A stretch of 35,087 nucleotides of DNA from Flavobacteriaceae bacterium (GTDB lineage: Bacteria > Bacteroidota > Bacteroidia > Flavobacteriales > Flavobacteriaceae), in NCBI GenBank assembly GCA_029942185.1, contig JAOZTK010000006.1:1-35087 (forward strand), given 5' to 3'. Positions 16,846 through 24,812 of this stretch are shown here, piece after piece. The position numbers were made by a program, and so were the translations under genes. Within the stretch, counting starts at the first letter, position 1. Each line of letters begins with the position of its first letter. The notes beneath the pieces were generated by a model. The model saw only the letters and a list, made by a program, of their open reading frames with translations, made no database searches and was not told where the DNA came from.

Positions 16846-18030
16846 ATGAAAACAGCATATATAGTAAAAGGATACAGAACAGCAGTAGGAAAAGCACCAA
16901 GGGGTGTATTCCGATTTAAAAGACCCGATGAAATGGCGGCTGAAACCATTGAATACTTGTTGAAGAAAATACCGCAATTAGATAAAAAACGTATTGACGA
17001 TGTCATTGTCGGAAATGCCATGCCCGAAGCAGAGCAGGGTCTTAATATCGGAAGATTAGTCTCTCTTATGGGCTTAAAAATTGATGATGTAGCGGGTATG
17101 ACTGTCAACCGTTATTGTGCATCAGGGCTCGAAACTATCAGTATAGCAATAGCAAAGATTCAATCTGGAATGGCCGATTGTATCATTGCCGGTGGAGTCG
17201 AAAGCATGAGTTATATTCCGATGGGTGGCTACCGTGCCGTTCCGGATTATAAAACAACCAAAGAAGGTCATGAAGATTATTATTGGGGAATGGGTTTGAC
17301 TGCAGAAGCAGTAGCACAACAGTTTAAAGTGTCGCGAGAAGATCAAGATGAATTTGCATTTAAATCACATCAAAAAGCCTTAAAAGCTATAGACAATGGT
17401 ACGTTTAAAGATGATATTGCACCTATGAATATTGAAGAAATTTATATGGATGCAAATGGGAAGAAACAAACCAAATCATACGTAGTAGATACAGATGAAG
17501 GGCCACGAAGAGGGACTTCAATTGAAGCTTTGGCTAAATTAAGACCTGTTTTTGCGGCAGGTGGAAGTGTCACAGCCGGTAATTCTTCTCAAATGAGTGA
17601 TGGCGCTTCATTTTTTATGATTATGAGTGAGGAAATGATAAAAGAACTCAATATTGAGCCTATTGCTAGATTAGTATCTTATGCTGCAGTGGGTGTTGAC
17701 CCTCGCATTATGGGAATGGGACCCGTTGCAGCCGTTCCAAAAGCACTAAAACGAGCCGGCATGCAAATAAAAGACATGGAACTTTTAGAACTAAATGAGG
17801 CTTTTGCATCCCAATCAGTAGCCGTAATGAGAGAGTTGGATTTAAATCCGGATATCGTCAATGTAAATGGTGGAGCCATTGCATTAGGACATCCATTGGG
17901 CTGTACAGGTGCTAAACTATCGGTGCAATTATTAAACGAAATGCGCCGACGTAAAAATAAATTTGGTATGGTAACCATGTGTGTGGGTGCCGGGCAAGGA
18001 GCAGCAGGTGTCTTTGAGTTGCTCAAGTAG
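16846..18030 (+). CDS. fadA: Acetyl-CoA C-acyltransferase (3-ketoacyl-CoA thiolase)
   Basis: The 394-residue thiolase has the acyl-accepting Cys91 in VNRYCASGLETI, the NEAFASQSVAV block, NVNGGAIALGHPLGCTGAK with the catalytic His, and the second catalytic Cys in MVTMCVGAGQGAAGVFEL. All key residues are present and the length is typical. It cleaves 3-ketoacyl-CoA to acetyl-CoA and a shortened acyl-CoA in the cytoplasm. It is the middle gene of the fadN-fadA-fadE operon. The spacers on both sides are expanded to several hundred bases by S23 cassettes, instead of the short spacing seen elsewhere in this window. Confidence 0.93.
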   Translation: MKTAYIVKGYRTAVGKAPRGVFRFKRPDEMAAETIEYLLKKIPQLDKKRIDDVIVGNAMPEAEQGLNIGRLVSLMGLKIDDVAGMTVNRYCASGLETISIAIAKIQSGMADCIIAGGVESMSYIPMGGYRAVPDYKTTKEGHEDYYWGMGLTAEAVAQQFKVSREDQDEFAFKSHQKALKAIDNGTFKDDIAPMNIEEIYMDANGKKQTKSYVVDTDEGPRRGTSIEALAKLRPVFAAGGSVTAGNSSQMSDGASFFMIMSEEMIKELNIEPIARLVSYAAVGVDPRIMGMGPVAAVPKALKRAGMQIKDMELLELNEAFASQSVAVMRELDLNPDIVNVNGGAIALGHPLGCTGAKLSVQLLNEMRRRKNKFGMVTMCVGAGQGAAGVFELLK

Positions 18031-18044
18031 TGTAAATCAAGAGT

Positions 18045-18447
18045 AAAGAAAAGAGAAAGAAGATAAAAGACGTAAATGGGTAAAGAACTTAGACATAATT
18101 ATACGAATTTAAAAATTTGGAAGTTAGGATTAGAATTTCCAAAACATAAAAGATATAACTTGAGTTCCCAAATGAGTAGGTGTTCAATTTCAATTCCTAG
18201 TAATATTTCAGAAGGATCGGCAAGAACAGATAAATCATTTTCTCATTTTCTTGACATTTCATTAGGTTTATCTTTTGAATTAGGGACACAATTATTAATA
18301 GCAAACCATAAGAAATATATTAACAAAACAGTTTTAACAAATCTTGAAGAAAAATTAGCGGAGTTTCAAAGAATGACTATGAGTTTTCAAAATGGTTTAA
18401 GTTGAATAGAAAATGATTCAATTTTTTTTCTTTTCTCTCTTTTCTTT
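18045..18447. repeat. Complementary arms enclosing the second S23 gene
   Basis: aaagaaaagaga at 18045-18056 is the exact complement of tctcttttcttt at 18436-18447. Both arms continue as purine-only and pyrimidine-only tracts with further near-complementarity. The arm sequence differs from that of the first S23 cassette, although the arrangement is the same. Low complexity makes chance pairing more likely than usual. Confidence 0.5.
18076..18405 (+). CDS. S23 four-helix-bundle protein with an 11-residue internal deletion
   Basis: The 109-residue product has the S23 family motifs LKIWKLGLE, RCSISIPSNISEGSARTDK and a C-terminal helix LEEKLAEFQRMTMSF. Compared with the first copy, GLE runs directly into FPKHKRYNL, while the other copy has LVFETYRITKT in between. 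Eleven residues (33 nt, in frame) of helix one are thus missing; adding them back gives the normal length of about 120. This would shorten the first long helix of the bundle by about three turns and probably destabilises it. It lies in the fadA-fadE spacer in the operon sense. It is not a recent duplicate of the first copy, since their sequences differ widely. Confidence 0.75.
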   Translation: MGKELRHNYTNLKIWKLGLEFPKHKRYNLSSQMSRCSISIPSNISEGSARTDKSFSHFLDISLGLSFELGTQLLIANHKKYINKTVLTNLEEKLAEFQRMTMSFQNGLS

Positions 18448-18469
18448 TTTCTAACAAAAAATTACAATT

Positions 18470-20275
18470 ATGAGTACAGACAAATCAGCAATTAAAGGAG
18501 GAGAATTCCTAATCAAAGAAGTAAAAAGTGAAGATATTTTTATCACTGAAGAATTTACGGAAGAACAGCAAATGATGCGTGATGCCGTCAAAGAATTTGG
18601 AGAACGCGAAATTATTCCCTATCGCGAAAGATTCGAGAAAAAAGATTATGCATTAACCGAAGAAACCATGCATAAATTAGGTGATATGGGGTTTTTGGGA
18701 ATTTCTATTCCGGATCAATATGGAGGTATGGGTATGGGATTTGTTTCAACGATGTTAGTGACAGATTTTATATCAGGAACTTCCGGATCTATTGCTACAG
18801 CTTATGGAGCGCATACAGGTATTGGAACCATGCCTATTTATTTGTATGGAACTGAAGAACAAAAGCAAAAATATTTGCCGGATTTAACAGCAGGAAATAA
18901 ATTTGGTGCCTATTGTTTAACGGAACCTGAGGCCGGAAGTGATGCCAATTCAGGTAAAACAACAGCAACACTGACTGACGACGGGAAACATTATAATATC
19001 AGTGGTCAAAAAATATGGATTTCTAACGCTGCTTTTGCCAAAATACAAATTGTGTTTGCTCGAATTGAAGATGATAAAAATATTACAGCTTTTATTATCG
19101 AATATGATAAGGATAACCCAAACGGAATTACTTTTGGAGAAGAAGAACACAAGCTAGGAATACGAGCTTCCTCTACACGCCAAGTTTTTTACTCGGACAC
19201 AAAAATACCGGTCGAAAATATGCTTTCAGAAAGAGGTAAAGGATTTAAAATTGCATTAAATTCATTGAATGTCGGACGAATTAAACTAGCAGCGGCTTGT
19301 AATGATTCACAGAGACGTATTATTAATGAATCTGTAAAATATGCCAATGAACGTATTCAATTTAAAACACCTATTGCTCAATTTGGTGCTATTAAAAAGA
19401 AATTAGCCGATATGAGTACAAAGGCTTTTGTTAGTGATGCCGGTGTTTATCGTGCAGCGATGGATATTGAAAATAAAATTAATGAGTTGATTGCCGGCGG
19501 TAAAAGTATGAACAAAGCCAAATTGAAAGCTTATGAAGAGTTTGCAATTGAAGCGGCGATTCTTAAAGTTTATGTGTCAGAAGCAATCCAAGAAGTAAGT
19601 GATGAAGGAATACAGATTTTTGGAGGAATGGGCTTTTCAGAAGACACCCCTATGGAATCTGCCTGGCGTGATGCGAGAATTACAAGAATTTACGAAGGAA
19701 CGAACGAAATAAATCGTTTGTTATCCGTTTCTATGCTGCTTAAAAAAGCGATGAAAGGGGAATTAGATATATTAGGACCTGCTACAGCTGTGGGTAAAAG
19801 CCTGATGGCGATACCTTCCTTTGATGTTCCTGATTACAGTGTATTATTCTCCGAAGAAAAAGAGATGATCGATAAACTAAAAAAAGCTTTTTTAATGGTA
19901 GCCGGAAGTGCTGTCCAAAAATATGCCATGGATTTACAAAATCACCAACAGCTAATATTGTCAGTTGCTGAATTAATGATTGAGATTTATATGGCAGAAT
20001 CAGCGATATTGAAAGCAGAAAAATTAGCAAAAAGGGATTCTGAAGAAAAAGTTTCCGGACAAATAGCGATGGCAAAACTTAATTTGTTTAATGCGGTAGA
20101 AAGCATTACTAGAAATGCAAAAGAAGCGATATTGTATTTTTCGGAAGGTGATGAACAACGCATGATATTAATGGGTTTAAAACGATTTACAAAATATACA
20201 AATCAACCGAATCCTCTTGCATTACGTAAACAAATTGCAAAAGAATTGACTGAGGCGAATGAGTATTGTTTTTAA
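18470..20275 (+). CDS. fadE: Acyl-CoA dehydrogenase, large FadE type
   Basis: At 601 residues this is the extended acyl-CoA dehydrogenase form, close to the ~594 residues of B. subtilis FadE. The core shows YCLTEPEAGSDANSGKT (FAD site), NERIQFKTPIAQFGAIKKKLADM, IQIFGGMGFSEDTPMESAWRDARI and the catalytic Glu in IYEGTNEINRL. A helical C-terminal domain of about 180 residues follows, as in VLCAD and ACAD9-type enzymes, and suggests long-chain acyl-CoA substrates and possibly membrane association. It is the last gene of the marR-fadN-fadA-fadE unit and is followed by a hairpin with a T run. Confidence 0.92.
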   Translation: MSTDKSAIKGGEFLIKEVKSEDIFITEEFTEEQQMMRDAVKEFGEREIIPYRERFEKKDYALTEETMHKLGDMGFLGISIPDQYGGMGMGFVSTMLVTDFISGTSGSIATAYGAHTGIGTMPIYLYGTEEQKQKYLPDLTAGNKFGAYCLTEPEAGSDANSGKTTATLTDDGKHYNISGQKIWISNAAFAKIQIVFARIEDDKNITAFIIEYDKDNPNGITFGEEEHKLGIRASSTRQVFYSDTKIPVENMLSERGKGFKIALNSLNVGRIKLAAACNDSQRRIINESVKYANERIQFKTPIAQFGAIKKKLADMSTKAFVSDAGVYRAAMDIENKINELIAGGKSMNKAKLKAYEEFAIEAAILKVYVSEAIQEVSDEGIQIFGGMGFSEDTPMESAWRDARITRIYEGTNEINRLLSVSMLLKKAMKGELDILGPATAVGKSLMAIPSFDVPDYSVLFSEEKEMIDKLKKAFLMVAGSAVQKYAMDLQNHQQLILSVAELMIEIYMAESAILKAEKLAKRDSEEKVSGQIAMAKLNLFNAVESITRNAKEAILYFSEGDEQRMILMGLKRFTKYTNQPNPLALRKQIAKELTEANEYCF

Positions 20276-20305
20276 ATATAGATAAGATAAATAGAAATAA
20301 GAATC

Positions 20306-20346
20306 AAGAAACAAGACTTCTAACAACTAGATTTGTCTTGTTTTTT
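20306..20346 (+). terminator. Hairpin after fadE, terminator or empty S23 arm pair
   Basis: aaacaagac (20309-20317) pairs with gtcttgttt (20335-20343) around a 17-base loop, and the run of six T follows directly. The pairing extends to 12 positions with one mismatch (aagaaacaagac versus gtcttgtttttt). This works as a rho-independent terminator for the fad operon. The A-rich left arm resembles the arms around the two S23 genes. Confidence 0.7.
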
Positions 20347-20417
20347 GTATTATATTTGTTAGAGTTTAAACAAAAAATAAAGATAAATAGAACTTTAAAT
20401 CTTTATTAAAGTATGTC

Positions 20418-20996
20418 ATGAGAAAAAATTTAGTTTTTGTCTTGTTTTTATTTTCAATTCTATGTAGCGGACAAAATAGAATTGATGGCTATGCGATCAG
20501 CTCTAAATTGGGTGTTTTATATAGTTCAGGGATAAATGATGGTTTAGCAGGTGGCATAGAAGTGAGTTTATTAAAAAAATCTAGGATATATTCTCTAGTT
20601 TTTAGCGGAGGAGGAGAATTTATTACATTTGCGTTACCTCGTGAAGAAATGAATTTTTTAGATGTTTTATATGGAGGGTTTAAAGACTTTAACAATCACC
20701 TTTTCAGAATTCAATATCAAGGAGGAATAGGTGCTGTTTGGGGTGTAAAACGGGGGCAATACTTGTATAGTACTGGTGGAACAGGAGGATGGTTCAATCT
20801 CTTTTCAACAAGCCATCACGAACGATTGTCATATTTTAATATAGGTCTTCCAATAAAGATAGGTTTCAAGATTATTCCGCTACGGCAATTGAGTATTGGT
20901 ATCGATATACTTGCTAATATCAACACAGAAAGCCCCTCTTTTATGCCAATGATAAGTTTAGAATTTGGAAAACTAAAAGCTAAAAAGTTAAAATAG
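20418..20996 (+). CDS. Exported protein of unknown function, possible outer-membrane beta-barrel
   Basis: The 192-residue product has a signal peptide (MRKNLVFVLFLFSILCSGQ) with a cleavage site of the Bacteroidota type before QN. The residue before the Cys is Leu, so a lipoprotein is unlikely. The mature part has alternating short hydrophobic strands and glycine-rich turns (YSLVFSGGGEFITFAL, LFRIQYQGGIGAVWG, LSYFNIGLPIKIGFKIIP, LSIGIDILANIN), resembling small outer-membrane barrels. I do not recognise a specific family. The next gene starts 49 bp downstream behind a weak hairpin. Confidence 0.65.
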   Translation: MRKNLVFVLFLFSILCSGQNRIDGYAISSKLGVLYSSGINDGLAGGIEVSLLKKSRIYSLVFSGGGEFITFALPREEMNFLDVLYGGFKDFNNHLFRIQYQGGIGAVWGVKRGQYLYSTGGTGGWFNLFSTSHHERLSYFNIGLPIKIGFKIIPLRQLSIGIDILANINTESPSFMPMISLEFGKLKAKKLK

Positions 20997-21004
20997 AATA
21001 AAAT

Positions 21005-21023
21005 AACTTTACCAAAGTTTTTT
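21005..21023 (+). terminator. Short hairpin with T run between two genes
   Basis: aacttt / aaagtt with loop acc is followed by a few T. The stem is only six AT-rich pairs, so termination is likely weak. Confidence 0.3.
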
Positions 21024-21045
21024 AAACCTTTATAGATTCGTAATT

Positions 21046-21675
21046 ATGAAGAGATTTAATATAAATAGATGGAATAGAAAAGAACAATACAATTTTTTTA
21101 AAGATTATGAAGATCCGTTTTTTAGTATTAGTCTTAATGTAGACATTACGAATCTATACTCTTTTTGTAAAAAAAATGATTTGTCATTTATGCTTTCTCT
21201 GTACTACTATATGATGGAAGTGGCAAATAGTATACTCGAATTTCGATTGCGAATAGTCAATGGGGAAATTTATGATGTAGAAAATATGCTAATGGGTTCT
21301 ACGGTATTAAATAAAGACAATACTTTTTTCTTTTGTTACTTTCCATCTAATGAGTCGGTGGAAGTATACAATAGAGTAGGAAAAGAATTGATAGATAAGA
21401 TTAAAAAAAACAATTCAGGTTTTGAGGATAAAGAAGAGGATTTGGCAGTTATTCACGGTAGCGTATTGCCTTGGCTCTCATTTACGAGTATCAAACATGC
21501 AAGAAAGGGAGATGAGAAAGACAAAGGAATTCCTAAATTTGTATTCGGAAAGTATTTTGATCAAGCTGATAATAAACTGATGCCATTAACAATTGATGTA
21601 CACCATGCCTTGATGGACGGTTATCATGTAGCCTTATTTTTGGATCGTTTCCAAAAAAGAATCAATAAACTATAA
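21046..21675 (+). CDS. Chloramphenicol acetyltransferase-like (CAT family) acyltransferase
   Basis: The 209-residue protein has the CAT fold markers in order: N-terminal INRWNRKEQYNFFKDYEDPFFSI, the central PWLSFTSIKHAR block, and the C-terminal catalytic motif HHALMDGYHVALF, matching HHxxxDG with the catalytic His. Length is typical of the CAT trimer subunit. Many Bacteroidota carry such chromosomal CAT-like genes with no shown resistance role, so the substrate may be another alcohol or amine with acetyl-CoA or another acyl-CoA as donor. The yaaA gene starts 12 bp downstream, so the two are likely cotranscribed. Confidence 0.82.
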   Translation: MKRFNINRWNRKEQYNFFKDYEDPFFSISLNVDITNLYSFCKKNDLSFMLSLYYYMMEVANSILEFRLRIVNGEIYDVENMLMGSTVLNKDNTFFFCYFPSNESVEVYNRVGKELIDKIKKNNSGFEDKEEDLAVIHGSVLPWLSFTSIKHARKGDEKDKGIPKFVFGKYFDQADNKLMPLTIDVHHALMDGYHVALFLDRFQKRINKL

Positions 21676-21687
21676 ATTTTGAAATAG

Positions 21688-22437
21688 ATGAAAATCTTAT
21701 TATCACCGGCCAAAACGCTTGATTATAAAAGTGTTTTTCCTACAATAAAAACAAGTAAACCCATATTTGAGAAACAAGCGAATGCATTGAACACGGTACT
21801 TCAGTTAAAATCACCAAAACAACTAACTGAATTGATGTATGTTTCTGATAAGTTAGCCGAATTAAATTGGAAGCGGAATCAAGATTGGGAAAAGACAAAG
21901 GAAGTAAGACCGGCAGTTTATGCTTTTCAAGGAGCCGCTTATGTAGGTTTGGATGCTTATTCTATAAAGGAAAAAGACCTGGATTATTTAGAACGTACAC
22001 TTCGTATTTTATCGGGACAATACGGTATTTTAAGACCTTTTGATTTGATAAAACCCTATCGATTGGAAATGGGAAGTAAATTGCAAGTTGATAACTATAA
22101 AAGTCTATACGAATTCTGGGATGCTAAGGTGATCGACACAATAAACGATGAGCTAATAAGTGACGAAGTCGTTGTGAATTTGGCTAGCAATGAATATTTT
22201 AAAGTGATAAAACCAAAGCTTCTCAAAGCTAAAATAATTACACCAATTTTTAAAGATTACAAAAGTGGTCAATACAAAGTAATCAGTTTTTATGCTAAAA
22301 AAGCCCGTGGTAAAATGACTCGCTTTGCGGTTGATAACCAAATAGAAAACGTAGAGAAATTAAAAACATTTGCCGTGGATGGTTATGGATTTGATGAAAA
22401 ATTATCTACAAATACAGAGTGGGTTTTTACAAGATAA
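21688..22437 (+). CDS. yaaA: YaaA-family peroxide stress protein
   Basis: The 249-residue protein opens with MKILLSPAKTLDY and contains AVYAFQGAAYVGLDAYS, LRILSGQYGILRPFDLIKPYRLEMG and VISFYAKKARGKMTRF, all typical of YaaA (DUF328/UPF0246). In E. coli YaaA lowers free intracellular iron during peroxide stress and has a DNA-binding helix-hairpin-helix-like fold; the molecular activity is not settled. It is cytoplasmic, and the length is standard. It follows the CAT-like gene by 12 bp. dnaK lies downstream after a 332-bp gap with its own promoter. Confidence 0.92.
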   Translation: MKILLSPAKTLDYKSVFPTIKTSKPIFEKQANALNTVLQLKSPKQLTELMYVSDKLAELNWKRNQDWEKTKEVRPAVYAFQGAAYVGLDAYSIKEKDLDYLERTLRILSGQYGILRPFDLIKPYRLEMGSKLQVDNYKSLYEFWDAKVIDTINDELISDEVVVNLASNEYFKVIKPKLLKAKIITPIFKDYKSGQYKVISFYAKKARGKMTRFAVDNQIENVEKLKTFAVDGYGFDEKLSTNTEWVFTR

Positions 22438-22438
22438 T

Positions 22439-22541
22439 CTATTTTTTTCCTTTGTGTTTGAGCACTTTTACTTCCAAATAGGATATTTCCGGCAATATTG
22501 GTTACGTGCTCACGAACTCGTTCTAATTTTTTAAAGGTAAA
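22439..22541 (-). pseudogene. Decayed 3' end of a PhoU-like gene
   Basis: On the minus strand, the frame entering from 22541 reads FKKLERVREHVTNIAG, the C-terminal helix signature of PhoU (KxLERIGDHxTNIAE). A one-base shift near 22490 moves it into a second frame reading EISYLEVKVLKHKGKK followed by TAG at 22439-22441, the expected kind of PhoU ending. Upstream, the frame is closed by a stop at 22563-22565 and no further PhoU sequence is apparent. I read this as a remnant of about 35 codons left after loss of the gene. PhoU normally controls phosphate uptake, but this fragment cannot be functional. The assignment rests on motif recall, not on alignment. Confidence 0.45.
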
Positions 22542-22683
22542 AAACAAAAAGTAAAGTCCTAACTATATTACGATCCCTTTTTAAATCACTACTAATTGCC
22601 CGTAAAGAACTTTAAGTTTTATAGTAGTTTTCTAGTTTTAGATTTAACTTAGACCTGTACTTCTCCCTTCTCACTTCAGTTCC

Positions 22684-22724
22684 TGACACTATGTCACCAA
22701 TTTTGTCATGGCATAATCATTGAC
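22684..22724 (+). promoter_or_regulatory. Atypical dnaK promoter region: TGACA-N3-TGTCA and sigma-54-like element
   Basis: tgaca-cta-tgtca (22684-22696) is an inverted repeat, and a further tgtca lies at 22704-22708. It is followed by TGGCATaatcATTGAC (22709-22724), which has the GG dinucleotide and spacing of a sigma-54 -24/-12 promoter (TGGCAC-N5-TTGC) but GA in place of the -12 GC. No TAnnTTTG box is seen before the ATG at 22770, so heat-shock control is likely carried by this block. Confidence 0.45.
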
Positions 22725-22769
22725 ATTAGACAAATTGTAAATATGTAAATAACTTAAAACAACTATAAA

Positions 22770-24671
22770 ATGAGCAAAATAATTGGAATCGATTTGGGAA
22801 CTACGAACTCTTGTGTATCCGTAATGGAAGGAAATGAGCCGGTAGTTATCCCAAATTCAGAAGGAAAACGAACTACACCATCTGTAGTTGCCTTTGTAGA
22901 AGGAGGCGAACGTAAAGTAGGAGATTCAGCTAAACGACAAGCTGTAACCAATCCAACAAAAACTATTTCATCTATTAAAAGATTTATAGGTAACAAATAT
23001 TCTGAATCAAAAATGGAAGCAGAACGCGTACCTTTTAAAGTCGTAAAGGGAGATAATGATACTCCGAGAGTGGATATTGATGGTCGTTTGTATACACCAC
23101 AAGAAATCTCTGCGATGGTCTTGCAAAAGATGAAAAAAACAGCGGAAGACTATTTAGGAACAACGGTCAGTGAAGCCGTAATTACTGTTCCGGCTTACTT
23201 TAATGATTCACAACGACAAGCTACAAAAGAAGCAGGTGAAATTGCAGGTTTAAAAGTAGCTCGTATCATTAATGAGCCAACTGCAGCAGCATTAGCTTAT
23301 GGGATGGATAAAAAAGATAAAGATCAAGTAATTGCCGTTTATGATTTAGGCGGGGGAACATTTGATATTTCTATTTTAGAATTAGGGGATGGTGTTTTTG
23401 AAGTGCTATCAACTAATGGAGATACACATTTAGGAGGTGATGACTTTGATCAAGTACTTATCGATTGGTTAGCTGAAGAGTTTAAATCAGAAGAAAATTT
23501 GGACTTACGTAAAGATCCAATGGCTTTACAACGTTTAAAAGAAGCAGCCGAAAAAGCGAAAATTGAATTATCAGCCAGCACACAAACAGAAATTAATTTG
23601 CCTTACATTACGGCAACTGATTCCGGGCCTAAACACTTAGTACGTAAATTAACACGTGCAAAATTTGAAAATTTAGCGGATACTTTATTCAAGCGTTCAA
23701 TGGAGCCGGTTAAAAAAGCATTGAAAGATGCTAAATTATCAACAGGTGATATCGATGAAATTATCTTAGTAGGAGGTTCTACACGTATTCCTAAAGTACA
23801 AGAAATGGTAGAACAATTCTTTGGAAAAAAACCAAACAAAGGAGTAAATCCTGATGAAGTTGTAGCGGTAGGAGCTGCTATTCAAGGAGGTGTTTTAACA
23901 GGTGACGTAAAAGATGTATTGTTACTAGATGTAACACCACTTTCTTTAGGAATTGAAACAATGGGGAATGTATTCACGAAATTAATTGACGCCAATACAA
24001 CGATTCCTACCAAAAAATCTCAAGTATTTTCTACAGCAGTTGATAACCAACCTTCTGTTGAAATACATGTGTTGCAGGGTGAACGTGCCATGTCAAAAGA
24101 CAATAAAACAATTGGAAGATTTCATTTAGATGGCATAGCACCGGCATCGAGAGGAATTCCACAGATTGAAGTAACTTTTGATATTGATGCAAATGGAATA
24201 ATTCATGTAAAGGCTTTAGATAAACAAACTAATAAGTCGCAAGATATTCGTATTGAAGCTTCATCCGGTTTATCGGACAAAGAAATTCAGAAAATGAAAG
24301 CAGACGCTGAAGCAAATGCTGAAGCGGATAAAAAAGCAAGAGAAGAAGCGGATAAAGTTAATTCCGCTGATGGGATGATCTTCCAAACAGAAAAGCAATT
24401 AAAAGATAATGGTGATAAATTATCGGATGCAGTCAAAAAACCTATCGAAGATGCTTTAGCTGATTTGAAAAAAGCTCATGAAGCAAAAGACTTGGCGGGA
24501 ATTGATACAGCGTTGGAAACGATCAATAAAGCTTGGGAAGCAGCTGCTCCCGAAATGCAAAAAGCAGCGCAAGAACAACAAGCAGAAGGACAAGAACCAC
24601 AAGCTGATGCTAAATCAGGAGAAGGTGATAATGTTGAAGATGTTGATTTTGAAGAAGTGAAAGAAGATTAG
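22770..24671 (+). CDS. dnaK: Molecular chaperone DnaK (Hsp70)
   Basis: The 633-residue protein opens with [21 protein letters not shown] and has all Hsp70 hallmarks: the second phosphate loop [20 protein letters not shown], the adenosine motif [13 protein letters not shown], the interdomain linker [18 protein letters not shown], a substrate-binding beta domain, a helical lid from about residue 500, and an acidic tail ending [10 protein letters not shown]. It folds and protects proteins in the cytoplasm together with DnaJ and GrpE, whose genes are not in the window. It stands as a single gene with its own promoter block and a strong terminator downstream. Confidence 0.98.
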   Translation: MSKIIGIDLGTTNSCVSVMEGNEPVVIPNSEGKRTTPSVVAFVEGGERKVGDSAKRQAVTNPTKTISSIKRFIGNKYSESKMEAERVPFKVVKGDNDTPRVDIDGRLYTPQEISAMVLQKMKKTAEDYLGTTVSEAVITVPAYFNDSQRQATKEAGEIAGLKVARIINEPTAAALAYGMDKKDKDQVIAVYDLGGGTFDISILELGDGVFEVLSTNGDTHLGGDDFDQVLIDWLAEEFKSEENLDLRKDPMALQRLKEAAEKAKIELSASTQTEINLPYITATDSGPKHLVRKLTRAKFENLADTLFKRSMEPVKKALKDAKLSTGDIDEIILVGGSTRIPKVQEMVEQFFGKKPNKGVNPDEVVAVGAAIQGGVLTGDVKDVLLLDVTPLSLGIETMGNVFTKLIDANTTIPTKKSQVFSTAVDNQPSVEIHVLQGERAMSKDNKTIGRFHLDGIAPASRGIPQIEVTFDIDANGIIHVKALDKQTNKSQDIRIEASSGLSDKEIQKMKADAEANAEADKKAREEADKVNSADGMIFQTEKQLKDNGDKLSDAVKKPIEDALADLKKAHEAKDLAGIDTALETINKAWEAAAPEMQKAAQEQQAEGQEPQADAKSGEGDNVEDVDFEEVKED

Positions 24672-24756
24672 TTGTAGATTACAAATGCTAATCCTAATTT
24701 ATTTTCATTACACTAGGTTTTTGTGTAACCCTATTTCAGGACGAGACAAGTCGAAC

Positions 24757-24794
24757 AAAAAAATCCTAAGAAACTACTTCTTAGGATTTTTTTT
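24757..24794. terminator. Bidirectional rho-independent terminator
   Basis: The hairpin aaaaaaatcctaagaa / ttcttaggattttttt with loop actac lies between the convergent dnaK (+) and ketoacyl synthase (-) genes, with an A run on one side and a T run on the other. Confidence 0.9.
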
Positions 24795-24812
24795 TGCTCT
24801 TATTTTAGAATT

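Larger units (their letters stand above)
22438..22769. other. yaaA-dnaK spacer
   Basis: The 332-bp gap holds the PhoU-like remnant on the minus strand in its first third, about 120 bases in which I see nothing clear, and then the atypical dnaK promoter region from about 22683. No terminator hairpin for yaaA was evident. Confidence 0.6.

Noticed and set aside
17679-18026. 115-residue minus-strand ORF
   Set aside because: It is the complement of the conserved thiolase C-terminus and has no independent features.
21046-21675. Chloramphenicol resistance gene
   Set aside because: The CAT fold and HHxxxDG motif are present, but the gene sits in a housekeeping context and chromosomal CAT-like proteins are frequent in this phylum, so resistance is not claimed.
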